From assembly GCF_030819175.1 (NCBI RefSeq), contig NZ_JAUTBJ010000002.1, forward strand, positions 2,366,001 through 2,430,000: 64,000 nucleotides of DNA, in the 5' to 3' direction. The position numbers were made by a program, and so were the translations under genes. Position 1 is the stretch's first letter. Every line of letters begins with the position of its first letter. The notes below the pieces were generated by a model. That model did no database searches and was not told where the DNA came from. It was given only the letters and a program-made list of their open reading frames with translations. Shown piece after piece: positions 9,470 to 18,170 of the stretch. This DNA comes from Sphingomonas sp. SORGH_AS_0879 (lineage in GTDB: Bacteria; Pseudomonadota; Alphaproteobacteria; Sphingomonadales; Sphingomonadaceae).

Positions 9470-11256
9470 ACCCTGCGCATCCTGATCCGAAAGCCCGCCC
9501 CGCCAAGAGTCGAGGGGATGGTTTCCAACATGCCGCCAAACTCCGTCATGATGTCCCGCGCGATCCCCAGCCCCAGGCCGAGCCCATCGGGCTTGCCGGT
9601 GACGAAGGGGGTGAAGATGTCCGACGCGATCGCTGGGTCCAGCCCCGGCCCGTTATCCTCGACCGTCAGGTCGATGCCGTCCGCCTGCTCCTCCACCGTC
9701 AGGCGGACGCGCGGATCGGGCCGGCCCGCCACCGCATCCAGCGCGTTCTGGAGCAGGTTGACCAGCACCTGTTCCAACCGCACCCGTCCCGCGACCACGA
9801 TGGGCAGCGCGCCGCCCAGGGGCCGCTCCAGCGCGACCCCCGCGCTGCGGAACCGGTCGCCGATCAGCAGCATCGTGCCGTCCAGCACCTCGTCCAGCGA
9901 CACCTGCCCCAGTCCTTGCGTACCCCGCCGGGCGAAGCGCCGCATCTCCTGGACGATCGATCCGATCCGCTCGGTCAGCGAAACGATGGTGGCCAGATTG
10001 CCTTCCGCCTTGTCCGGCTGGCTGCGCGACAGGAAGGTCCGTGCATTGTCCGCCAGCGTGCGGATCGCCGCCACCGGCTGGTTGATCTCATGCGCGACGC
10101 CCGCCGTGATCGAGCCCAGCGACCCCAGCCGGTTGGCCTGCGCCAGTTCCTCGCGCGCCGCGCGGAACCGCTGGTCGGCGCGGATACGTTCCGCGATCTC
10201 CACGGTCAGGCGATCGTTGGTGGCGCGCAACTCGGCGGTGCGCCGCGCGACTTCCGCCTCCAGCGCCTCGCGCGCGAGCGCCGCGCGCTCCGCCCGCGTC
10301 CGCCGCCAGATCGTCAGCAGGGTCAGCCCGATCAGCCCGACGACGATCAGCACCGTGGCCGACCGGACCCAGCTATCCGCCTCCTGCATCGCGGGCGCGG
10401 ACGGCAGGACATGGACCAACTGCCAGCCGGGCAACGGCGCGGGCTTTTGACCGACGACATAGCGGGTGCCGTCGCGGGCGATCGCCCGGTCGCCGATGGT
10501 CCGCAGCGGACCGGGGCGCAATTGCCGCTCGCCGAACTGCTGGCTTTCGGCGATCTCGGCGCGGGCGATCGCGGTCAGCGGGCGCGTAAGGGTGAATTGC
10601 GCTTGGCCATCGGTCGTCACCACGACGACGCCGTGATCGTCGAGCAACAAAGTCTGCCCCGGATCGCTGGCCCACGCCTGCACGATGCGGGCGAACTCGA
10701 CCTTCACCACCACCACGCCGTCGGGGGCATTGGCGGGACCGATACGGCGCGCCAGAAACAGGCCGGGGCGATGGCTGGTATTGCCGAGCGCGAAATATTC
10801 CGACGTTCCGGTGCGCAACGCCTGCCGGAAATAGGGGCGGAAGCTATAGTCGCGACCGACGAAGCTTTCCGGTTCGCCCGCATTGGAGGCGGCGATCGTC
10901 CGCCCCTGTCGGTCGATGGCATAGATGACGGGCGCCCCGGTCCGCTCGGCCAGCCCGCGCAGTTTCTCGTTCAGTCGCGCGACGGCCTGGCTCGAACCGT
11001 TGCGCAGCGCCGCGCCCACATCGGGATATTCGGCCAGCACGATGGGCAGCAGGCGAAAGCGCTGCAACTCGCTGTTGAGCAATCGCTCCTGCTGACGGGC
11101 GATACGGTTCGCATCGGCGCGCAACGACGCCATCGCCTGACGATGCGCATAGACGCGCAGTCCCAGCGATGCCGCCAGTGCGAGCAGGAGGACCGCGATC
11201 ACCGGCCACGCAAATCGCCGGACGTAGCGCAGCGTCAGGGAGGACGTGTCAGCCAT
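9466..11256 (-). CDS. dctB: DctB-like C4-dicarboxylate sensor histidine kinase
   Basis: About 596 residues: an N-terminal membrane helix, a periplasmic PAS/Cache-type sensor region, a second helix near residue 300, a coiled-coil linker, then HisKA with GVAHEINQPVAAIR and an HATPase domain (NLLQNALDA, DNGPGLD, GLGLGLGIARDI). It senses C4-dicarboxylates and phosphorylates the partner regulator. Candidate starts are 11256 and 11292; neither has a strong ribosome binding site. The gene faces dctA. Confidence 0.85.
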   Translation of the reverse strand: MADTSSLTLRYVRRFAWPVIAVLLLALAASLGLRVYAHRQAMASLRADANRIARQQERLLNSELQRFRLLPIVLAEYPDVGAALRNGSSQAVARLNEKLRGLAERTGAPVIYAIDRQGRTIAASNAGEPESFVGRDYSFRPYFRQALRTGTSEYFALGNTSHRPGLFLARRIGPANAPDGVVVVKVEFARIVQAWASDPGQTLLLDDHGVVVVTTDGQAQFTLTRPLTAIARAEIAESQQFGERQLRPGPLRTIGDRAIARDGTRYVVGQKPAPLPGWQLVHVLPSAPAMQEADSWVRSATVLIVVGLIGLTLLTIWRRTRAERAALAREALEAEVARRTAELRATNDRLTVEIAERIRADQRFRAAREELAQANRLGSLGSITAGVAHEINQPVAAIRTLADNARTFLSRSQPDKAEGNLATIVSLTERIGSIVQEMRRFARRGTQGLGQVSLDEVLDGTMLLIGDRFRSAGVALERPLGGALPIVVAGRVRLEQVLVNLLQNALDAVAGRPDPRVRLTVEEQADGIDLTVEDNGPGLDPAIASDIFTPFVTGKPDGLGLGLGIARDIMTEFGGMLETIPSTLGGAGFRIRMRRV

Positions 11257-11358
11257 ATGTGCGGAATATCGCAACCGAGTGACCAAGGCCATGCGGAATT
11301 TCGCGCGATATCGGCCCTCCCTCACCAGTTTTTCCAACCATATCAGTGGCTTGGTATG

Positions 11359-11380
11359 AATTCCGTAAAATTTTGGAATT
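11359..11380. promoter_or_regulatory. Palindromic upstream activator candidate for dctA
   Basis: AATTCC (11359-11364) and GGAATT (11375-11380) form an inverted repeat around an AT-rich 10-bp spacer. It lies in the dctB-dctA intergenic region, about 12 bp before the promoter-like element, where a DctD dimer could bind. Confidence 0.45.
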
Positions 11381-11391
11381 GCTCCGTAATC

Positions 11392-11407
11392 CGGCACAGT
11401 GTCCGCA
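11392..11407 (+). promoter_or_regulatory. Sigma-54-like -24/-12 element before dctA
   Basis: CGGCAC-N5-CCGCA matches TGGCAC-N5-TTGCA at the invariant GG and GC with the correct 10-bp spacing; the TT of the -12 part is replaced by CC. A start about 12 bp downstream would leave a leader of roughly 45 nt. The missing GAFTGA motif in the adjacent regulator argues against simple sigma-54 control, so the match could be chance. Confidence 0.4.
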
Positions 11408-11462
11408 AGACGGAGCGCGGCCCACCGCGCCCGGACCCTTTTTGCAGAGGATGACGAAAGCG

Positions 11463-12785
11463 ATGATCGCCCAGGATTATGCCGTAGCAGAGGCGCCCAA
11501 GCGGGCGCGGATCTGGTCGCATCTTTACGTACAGGTCATATTCGCGATCGCGCTGGGCGCGATCATCGGCCATTTCTGGCCGAGCTTCGGCGAGGCGCTG
11601 AAGCCGCTTGGCGACGGCTTCATCAAATTGGTGAAGATGATCATCGCCCCCGTCATCTTCCTGACGGTAGTCACCGGCATCGCCGGTATGCGCGAACTCG
11701 GCTCGGTCGGTCGCGTCGCGGGCAAGGCCTTTTTCTACTTCATCACCGTATCGACCTTTGCGCTGGTCGTCGGCCTGATCGTCGCCAATGTCGTTCAACC
11801 GGGCGCGGGCATGAATGTCGATCCCGCCACGCTGAACGCCGGGTCGGTGACGGAATATGCCGCCAAGGCGCATGACACCACCGTCACCGGCTTCCTGCTG
11901 GGCATCATTCCCGACACGCTGGTCAGCGCCTTCACCCAGGGCAATATCCTCCAGGTGCTGATGGTCGCGATCCTGTTCGGCATTGCGATGGCGCTGGTCG
12001 GCGAGCCCGCCAAGCCGCTGCTGAACAGCCTGGAGCGGCTGAGCGTCGTCGTCTTCCGTCTGGTCGGCATCCTGATGCGCGCCGCGCCCATCGGCGCCTT
12101 CGGTGCGATCGCCTTCACCATCGGCAAATATGGCGTCGGCAGCCTGGTCAGCCTGGGCGCGCTGGTCGCCACCTTCTACCTCACCTCGATCCTGTTCGTC
12201 GTCGTCGTGCTGGGCACCATCGCCCGCCTCAACGGCTTCTCCGTCCTGAAACTGATCCGCTACCTCAAGGCCGAGCTGCTGCTCGTCCTCGGCACCTCCT
12301 CGTCCGAAGCCGCGCTGCCCAGCCTGCTCCAGAAGATGGAAAAGGCCGGTTGCGAAAAATCGGTCGTCGGCCTGGTCGTGCCGACCGGCTATTCGTTCAA
12401 CCTGGACGGCACCAACATCTACATGACGCTGGCGGCGCTGTTCATCGCCCAGGCTTGCGGCGTGGACCTGTCGCTGGGTCAGCAGCTGGCGCTGCTGCTC
12501 GTCGCGATGCTCAGCTCGAAGGGCGCGGCGGGCGTCACCGGTGCGGGCTTCATCACGCTGGCCGCCACCCTGTCGATCGTGCCCACCGTGCCGCTGGCGG
12601 GCATGGCGCTGATCCTGGGCATCGACCGGTTCATGTCGGAATGCCGCAGCCTGACCAACTTCATCGGAAACGCGGTGGCAACCGTCGTCGTCGCCCGTTG
12701 GGAAGGCGCACTCGACAAAGACGCGCTTGACGCCGCGCTGAACAACAAGCCCGCCCTTCCGGCGGCACGGGTCGCCATGGCCTGA
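11463..12785 (+). CDS. dctA: C4-dicarboxylate/H+ symporter DctA
   Basis: About 440 residues of the DAACS (glutamate/dicarboxylate:cation symporter) family. The serine-rich re-entrant loop [11 protein letters not shown] and the [11 protein letters not shown] segment are diagnostic for succinate, fumarate and malate uptake. The AGAGG at 11446-11450 abuts the ATG at 11451, so 11463 is favoured, although 11451 is possible. It is divergent from dctBD. Confidence 0.93.
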   Translation: MIAQDYAVAEAPKRARIWSHLYVQVIFAIALGAIIGHFWPSFGEALKPLGDGFIKLVKMIIAPVIFLTVVTGIAGMRELGSVGRVAGKAFFYFITVSTFALVVGLIVANVVQPGAGMNVDPATLNAGSVTEYAAKAHDTTVTGFLLGIIPDTLVSAFTQGNILQVLMVAILFGIAMALVGEPAKPLLNSLERLSVVVFRLVGILMRAAPIGAFGAIAFTIGKYGVGSLVSLGALVATFYLTSILFVVVVLGTIARLNGFSVLKLIRYLKAELLLVLGTSSSEAALPSLLQKMEKAGCEKSVVGLVVPTGYSFNLDGTNIYMTLAALFIAQACGVDLSLGQQLALLLVAMLSSKGAAGVTGAGFITLAATLSIVPTVPLAGMALILGIDRFMSECRSLTNFIGNAVATVVVARWEGALDKDALDAALNNKPALPAARVAMA

Positions 12786-12793
12786 CACGCATC

Positions 12794-12825
12794 CTGGCCC
12801 GGTCGAACGCTGTCGACCGGGCCAG
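12794..12825 (+). terminator. Terminator hairpin after dctA
   Basis: A perfect 13-bp stem (CTGGCCCGGTCGA and its complement) with a 6-nt loop starts 9 bp after the dctA stop. The U-tract is weak, but the stem is very stable. Confidence 0.65.
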
Positions 12826-12888
12826 TCCCGTTATGGATGCCAAGAAGGATCGGCGCTACGGCAGATCGATCCGAGTGAGGGGATTGTC

Positions 12889-14379
12889 ATGAAGAAGTTC
12901 GTTGGGCTGGCCGGTACGGCTGCCGTCACCGTGATGGGACTGCTCGCCGCGCCCGCCGGTGCCCAGACCGTCACGCCGCAGGCCGCCGCCGAACCAGCCA
13001 GTCCGGCCAGCACCGCCTATCCCACCAGCGCGGCGGGCGACGGCAACACCGTCGGCGGCTATAACCAGTCGCGCTGGGCGGAGGACTGGCGGAAATTTTG
13101 CGACCCGGCCAAGCGCGACGATGTCATCGACGCACTGAAGTGCGTGAAGCTGACCGAGGATGGCAAATCCTATGTAACCTTCTCGGGCGAGTTGCGCACT
13201 CGCGTGAACATCACGACCAACCCCAATCTGCGCGAGGTGGAGCAGCAGCGCCAGGATATCGCCCGCATCGTCGGCGGAGCGGATGTGCATCTGGGCGATC
13301 ATTTCCGCGTCTTCGGCGAACTGGGCCGCGCGGAACTACAGGGCATCAACCTGGGCACGCCCGCCGGCAATCTGCGCAACCAGCTGGCGGTGCAACAGCT
13401 CTTCGCCGAAGTGAAGGGCAAGGCGCTGGGTCTGGATGTCGGGGTGCGCGCCGGGCGGCAAGAGTTCTTCGACGGGCCGCAGCTCCTGACCGTGGGCCGG
13501 GACAACAACACGCTCTATTTCGTGCTCGACGGCGTGCGTGCCTATGCGCGCGGCAAGGATGCGCGGGTCGATGTGTTCGATCTCAACTACGTGACCTATG
13601 GCTTCAAGGGGATCGGCGACGACAAGACCAACCCCGACGTCCGCTTCAGCGGCGCGACCTTCGGGTTCCGCCTGTCGCCCAAGCTGTTCGGCGGGTCCAA
13701 GCTCTATCTCGATCCCTTCATCTGGCGGCTGCGCAACCGCCGCGCGGTCTGGGGTCCGACGACCGCGCTGGAGGAACGCTATTTCCTCGGCCTCCACGCT
13801 TATGGCGATGCGGGACCGGTCAATATCGACTGGACGCTCAACCATCAGTTGGGCACGTTCGCCAACCGTCCGATCTCGGCATGGCAGGCCTTCGTCGCCC
13901 AGACCTATCGCCTGGGCAAGAAGGCCGATGCGCCCCGCGTCGGGTTCCATTTCGACTATGGCTCGGGCGGCGGCTCCTATGAGCGCACAGGCCAGCTGAA
14001 TACGACCAACGGCCTGTTCGGTAACAATATCTATTACAGCTACGGCCTGTTCCTGACGCCGACCAACCTGCTGTACGCCGCGCCGAACTTCACCTTCACG
14101 CCGATCAAGGGCGTGCGCCTGGCGACCGAATATGGCTTTGCCTGGCGACCGGACGAGTTCGACGCGGTCTATCGCGCGAGCGGTGCGGCGCTGGCGGGCA
14201 CGCAGAATGTGCGCGGCAAGAAGGTCGCCGAGGTCGCCCGGTTGCAGGCGACCTGGACCATCACGCCACGTCTGTCGTTCGTCGGACGTTACGAACATTT
14301 CAAGGCGGACACCGTGTTGCAGCGGGCCAACCTGAAAAGCTCGGACTTCTGGGCGGGGTGGCTCAGCTTCCGCTTCTGA
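12889..14379 (+). CDS. Outer-membrane porin, alginate-export (AlgE-like) family
   Basis: A 496-residue protein with a clear signal peptide (cleavage after AGAQ, about residue 26), a short Ala/Pro-rich linker and a long beta-rich C-terminal domain with alternating aromatic residues ending in LSFRF, typical of outer-membrane barrels. The sequence resembles the alginate_exp family. Its place between dctA and a KgtP-like permease suggests uptake of organic acids across the outer membrane rather than alginate export. A GAGGGGA ribosome binding site supports the start. Confidence 0.75.
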   Translation: MKKFVGLAGTAAVTVMGLLAAPAGAQTVTPQAAAEPASPASTAYPTSAAGDGNTVGGYNQSRWAEDWRKFCDPAKRDDVIDALKCVKLTEDGKSYVTFSGELRTRVNITTNPNLREVEQQRQDIARIVGGADVHLGDHFRVFGELGRAELQGINLGTPAGNLRNQLAVQQLFAEVKGKALGLDVGVRAGRQEFFDGPQLLTVGRDNNTLYFVLDGVRAYARGKDARVDVFDLNYVTYGFKGIGDDKTNPDVRFSGATFGFRLSPKLFGGSKLYLDPFIWRLRNRRAVWGPTTALEERYFLGLHAYGDAGPVNIDWTLNHQLGTFANRPISAWQAFVAQTYRLGKKADAPRVGFHFDYGSGGGSYERTGQLNTTNGLFGNNIYYSYGLFLTPTNLLYAAPNFTFTPIKGVRLATEYGFAWRPDEFDAVYRASGAALAGTQNVRGKKVAEVARLQATWTITPRLSFVGRYEHFKADTVLQRANLKSSDFWAGWLSFRF

Positions 14380-14413
14380 CGTCGCGAGAAAAAAACCATC
14401 GGGAGATAATAGC

Positions 14414-15706
14414 ATGTCCTACGCCACCGCCGACTCCAGTCGGCATCGCCTGAAATCCATCATCGGGGGGTCGACCGGCAATCTGGTCGAGTGGTTCGAC
14501 TGGTATGTCTATTCGGCTTTCACCTTATATTTCGCACCGCATTTCTTCCCGTCGGAGAACCGCACCGCACAGCTTCTGAGCGCGGCGGCGGTCTTCGCGG
14601 TGGGCTTCGTCATGCGTCCGATCGGCGCCTGGGTGATGGGCATCTATGCCGATCGCAAGGGACGCAAGTCGGGCCTGACCCTGTCGGTCACGCTGATGTG
14701 CCTGGGCTCGCTGATCATCGCGGTGACGCCGGGCTATGCCACGATCGGCCTTGCCGCGCCCGCGCTGCTGGTGCTGGCGCGCCTGATGCAGGGCCTGTCG
14801 GTCGGCGGCGAATATGGCGCGAGTGCGACCTATCTGTCCGAGATGGCGGGCAAGGATCGGCGCGGTTTCTTCTCGTCGTTCCAATATGTCACGCTGATCT
14901 CGGGCCAGTTGCTCGCCATCTGCGTCCTGCTGATCCTTCAGGCGACGATGACCGAGGCGGCGCTGGACGAATGGGGCTGGCGCATTCCCTTCGCGCTGGG
15001 CGCGGTGCTGGCGGTGGTCGTCTTCTACATCCGGCGCGGCCTGGCGGAGACCAAGAGCTTCGAGAATACGAAGAAGGAGGGCGCGCCCAAGTCCGGCCTG
15101 ATCCAGCTGTTCACCAAGCACCCGAAGGAAACGCTGACGGTCATGCTGCTGACCGCGGGCGGCACCCTCGCCTTCTATGCCTATTCGATCTACATGCAGA
15201 AGTTCCTGGTCAACACCAGCGGCTTCAGCCGTGAGGTCGCCAGTCAGATCAATGCCGTCACCCTGTTCATCTTCATGCTGCTCCAGCCCGTGGCGGGCGG
15301 CCTGTCCGACCGGATTGGGCGCAAGCCGTTGATGGTCGCGTTCGGCATTGCGGGCGTGCTGTTCACCTATCCGATTTTCTCGACGCTGGAGACGACGCGC
15401 GATCCGATGGTGGCGGGTGCGCTGGTGATGGCGGCGCTGATCATCGTGACCGGCTACACCTCGATCAACGCGGTGGTGAAGGCCGAGCTGTTCCCCGCCC
15501 ATATCCGGGCGCTGGGCGTCGCCCTGCCCTATGCGCTGGCCAACACCATCTTCGGCGGCACGGCGGAGTCGGTGGCGCTGCTGTTCAAGCGGTCGGGCTT
15601 CGAACAGGGCTTCTACTGGTATGTCACCGCGATGATCGGCATCTCGCTGATCGTCTATCTGCGGATGCGCGATACGGGCAAGAACAGCCAGATCATCGAG
15701 GACTGA
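14414..15706 (+). CDS. kgtP: MFS metabolite:H+ symporter, alpha-ketoglutarate permease-like
   Basis: A 430-residue, 12-helix transporter of the MHS group. The N-terminal STGNLVEWFDWYVYSAF and the loop ADRKGRKSGL are characteristic of KgtP and close relatives. It probably imports alpha-ketoglutarate or a similar dicarboxylate. A GGGAG ribosome binding site is present, and the 34-bp gap after the porin gene suggests one transcript. Confidence 0.8.
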   Translation: MSYATADSSRHRLKSIIGGSTGNLVEWFDWYVYSAFTLYFAPHFFPSENRTAQLLSAAAVFAVGFVMRPIGAWVMGIYADRKGRKSGLTLSVTLMCLGSLIIAVTPGYATIGLAAPALLVLARLMQGLSVGGEYGASATYLSEMAGKDRRGFFSSFQYVTLISGQLLAICVLLILQATMTEAALDEWGWRIPFALGAVLAVVVFYIRRGLAETKSFENTKKEGAPKSGLIQLFTKHPKETLTVMLLTAGGTLAFYAYSIYMQKFLVNTSGFSREVASQINAVTLFIFMLLQPVAGGLSDRIGRKPLMVAFGIAGVLFTYPIFSTLETTRDPMVAGALVMAALIIVTGYTSINAVVKAELFPAHIRALGVALPYALANTIFGGTAESVALLFKRSGFEQGFYWYVTAMIGISLIVYLRMRDTGKNSQIIED

Positions 15707-15709
15707 TCC

Positions 15710-16588
15710 TCATCCACCCCGCGCCGCCAGCACGCGCGACACGATCGGGCCGAGGCTTTCCGCCTTGGCCCGATCCACATGCGAGATATGGGTAATCAGC
15801 GCCTGATCGAGCACGGTATCGATCGGTGACGCGGTCCGCACCTCCGGCAGCAGCGCCGCCAGTTCGACCACCAGCGCGCGGGCTTTGGCAGCGTTGGCGA
15901 CTAGCTGCGCCAGTACCGCGTCGACCTCGACATGCGCTTCCCCCTCGCGCCAGCAGTCATAGTCGGTGACCATGCCGATCAACGCATAGGGAAGCTCGGC
16001 CTCGCGCGCGAGCTTCGCCTCGGGCATGGCGGTCATGCCGATGACGTCGGCGCCCCATTGCCGATAAAGATGGCTTTCCGCCCGCGTCGAGAATTGCGGC
16101 CCCTCCATCGCGAGATAGGTTCCGCCATGGACGACCGAGGCCCCGGCCCGCTCCGCCGCATGGGCGGCCAGCGTGGAGAGGCGTGGACAGACCGGATCGG
16201 CCATCGAGACATGGGCGACCAGCCCCGATCCGAAGAAGCTGGTATCCCGGTGCACGGTCCGGTCGATGAACTGGTCGACCGCGACGAAATGGCCCGGCGG
16301 CAATTCTTCGCGCAGCGACCCGATCGCCGAGATCGCCAGCACATCGGTGCAGCCCGCCAGCTTGAGCGCATGGATATTGGCGCGTGCATTAACCTCGGTC
16401 GGCGACAGACGATGCCCCCGGCCATGACGCGGCAGGAATACGAAGCGCACCGCACCGATCCGCCCCCGAACGAGCGTATCGGAGGGCGCCCCCCAGGGCG
16501 TGTCGAGGACCATCGTCTCGACATCCTCCATCGCATCGATCGCGTAGAGGCCCGACCCGCCGATAATCCCGATCGTCCAGTGCGTCAT
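15710..16588 (-). CDS. mtnP: S-methyl-5'-thioadenosine phosphorylase
   Basis: A 292-residue cytosolic enzyme splitting methylthioadenosine into adenine and methylthioribose-1-phosphate (methionine salvage). Family motifs are IIGGSGLY at the N-terminus, the phosphate-binding FLPRHGRGH and the substrate segment YLAMEGPQFSTRAES. The start at 16588 has GGGGA upstream; the longer frame to 16765 runs into the terminator hairpin and is not coding. It is convergent with kgtP. Confidence 0.92.
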   Translation of the reverse strand: MTHWTIGIIGGSGLYAIDAMEDVETMVLDTPWGAPSDTLVRGRIGAVRFVFLPRHGRGHRLSPTEVNARANIHALKLAGCTDVLAISAIGSLREELPPGHFVAVDQFIDRTVHRDTSFFGSGLVAHVSMADPVCPRLSTLAAHAAERAGASVVHGGTYLAMEGPQFSTRAESHLYRQWGADVIGMTAMPEAKLAREAELPYALIGMVTDYDCWREGEAHVEVDAVLAQLVANAAKARALVVELAALLPEVRTASPIDTVLDQALITHISHVDRAKAESLGPIVSRVLAARGG

Positions 16589-16643
16589 TCCAAATCCCCG
16601 TTTTCCAGCCACCTCCGCTACGCCGCGCCCACCACAAAGCAAA

Positions 16644-16674
16644 GGGGAGCACGGGAGGATATCCCGCACGCCCC
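16644..16674 (-). terminator. Terminator of the RND efflux operon
   Basis: On the minus strand an imperfect 13-bp stem (GGGGCGTGCGGGA with TCCCGTGCTCCCC) is followed by TTTGCTTT. It lies between the outer-membrane factor gene and mtnP, so it should end the efflux transcript. Confidence 0.7.
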
Positions 16675-16700
16675 TCGCTCGACCGCGATGGCTGGGGGGA

Positions 16701-18170
16701 TTAGCCGTTCGCGGGAACCGTCGACGACGCCCCACCCTCGCGCAGGCCACCGCCCAGCGCGACATAGAGGGTCACGTCATTCTGGAGCGCGGCGCTGCGC
16801 AGCGTCAGCAACTGCTGTTCGGCGGAGAACAGGTTGCGTTCCGCATCCAGCACTTCGAGATAGATGGCGATGCCGTTGGTGTAGCGAAGCCGTGCCGTTC
16901 GGGCGAGGCGGCGCTGCGCATCGACCGCGCGGGTCTGCGCCTCGATCTGCTCGGCATAGCGGCGACGGGCGACCAGCGCGTCCGCCACTTCGCGGAACGC
17001 GCCCTGCACCGTTCGCTGATAGGCGGCGGTCAGTTCGTCGGCCTGGGCACGGCTGAGCTTCAGTTGCGCGTTGCGGCGACCCCAGTCGAAAATCGGCAGC
17101 AAGGCCGCGCCCTGCACCTGATATTGCCGCGAATTGCCGTCGATCAGGCTGCTGAGCGCGGGCGAGACGAAGCCCGCCAGCCCGGTCAGCGAGATGCTGG
17201 GCAGGAAGGCCGCGCGCGCCGCACCGATATTGGCGTTGGCCGCCAGCAATTGCTGCTCGGCCTGGAGCACGTCCGGGCGGTTGACCAGCAAGGCCGAGGG
17301 CAGACCCGGCCCGATATCCGCAAACTGCTTCTGGTCGCCCAGCCGCCGTCCGGCGGGAAGCGGACCGGCAATCGGTCCGCCGACCAGCACGGTCAGCAGA
17401 TTCTGCGACTGGGCCACCGTCCGGCGAAGCTCGGCCAACTGCGTCTCGGCCTGGGTCAGCAGCGCCGCCGCCTGATCGTAATCGACGCTGGAGGTGACGC
17501 CCGCATCCATGCGACGCTTGGCGATGGCGAGCCCCTCGCGGCGGCTGGTGACGGTCCGCTCGGCGAGCGCGATCTGCTCCTCCGCCGCGCGGATCTGGAG
17601 ATAGGTCGCGGCGACCTGCCCCACCAGTGACAGGCGGAACGTCCGCTCCGCCTCGATGGTCGCCAGATATTGCCGCCGCTGCGCCTCGGCCAGGTTGCGG
17701 ACCCGGCCCCAGAAATCCAGCTCGAAGCTGGAAACGCGGGCACCGACCGCGAACTGGTTATAGGTGATCGAGGTCGGGTTCTGCGCGTCCCCTCCACCGG
17801 GCAAGGCGTCGCCGAAGCCGAGCGAATTGAGCGGCACGCGGGTCCGCGATGCCGATGCCGACGCATCCAGTGCGGGCAGGCGCTGCGCATCCTGGATGCG
17901 ATATTGCGCCCTTGCCTGGGCGACACGCGCCACCGCCTGCGCCAGATCGCGATTATTGGCGAGCGCGGCGGCGATATAGGCCTTGAGCTGCTCGTCGGCG
18001 AAGAACTCGCGCCAGCCGATCTCGGCCGCCGTCCGGCTGCCCGTCATCGCCTCGGGATAGGAGGCGGACACGGGGGCGACCGGCTGGCGATATTGCGGCG
18101 CCAGGTTGCAAGCCGTCAGGGCGCTGGTCAGCGCCAGCGCGGCGGCGATGTGGGAAACGCCCTTACGCAT
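16701..18170 (-). CDS. RND efflux outer-membrane lipoprotein (OprM/NodT family)
   Basis: A 489-residue outer-membrane channel of a tripartite pump. It has a lipoprotein signal with lipobox LTAC and two OEP repeats with long coiled-coil stretches forming the periplasmic tunnel. The start at 18170 overlaps the end of the inner-membrane pump gene by 8 bp. Last gene of the operon. Confidence 0.9.
   Translation of the reverse strand: MRKGVSHIAAALALTSALTACNLAPQYRQPVAPVSASYPEAMTGSRTAAEIGWREFFADEQLKAYIAAALANNRDLAQAVARVAQARAQYRIQDAQRLPALDASASASRTRVPLNSLGFGDALPGGGDAQNPTSITYNQFAVGARVSSFELDFWGRVRNLAEAQRRQYLATIEAERTFRLSLVGQVAATYLQIRAAEEQIALAERTVTSRREGLAIAKRRMDAGVTSSVDYDQAAALLTQAETQLAELRRTVAQSQNLLTVLVGGPIAGPLPAGRRLGDQKQFADIGPGLPSALLVNRPDVLQAEQQLLAANANIGAARAAFLPSISLTGLAGFVSPALSSLIDGNSRQYQVQGAALLPIFDWGRRNAQLKLSRAQADELTAAYQRTVQGAFREVADALVARRRYAEQIEAQTRAVDAQRRLARTARLRYTNGIAIYLEVLDAERNLFSAEQQLLTLRSAALQNDVTLYVALGGGLREGGASSTVPANG

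Noticed and set aside
11343..12788. A 481-codon frame antisense to dctA
   Set aside because: Gln/Asp/Arg-rich shadow of a GC-rich transporter gene.
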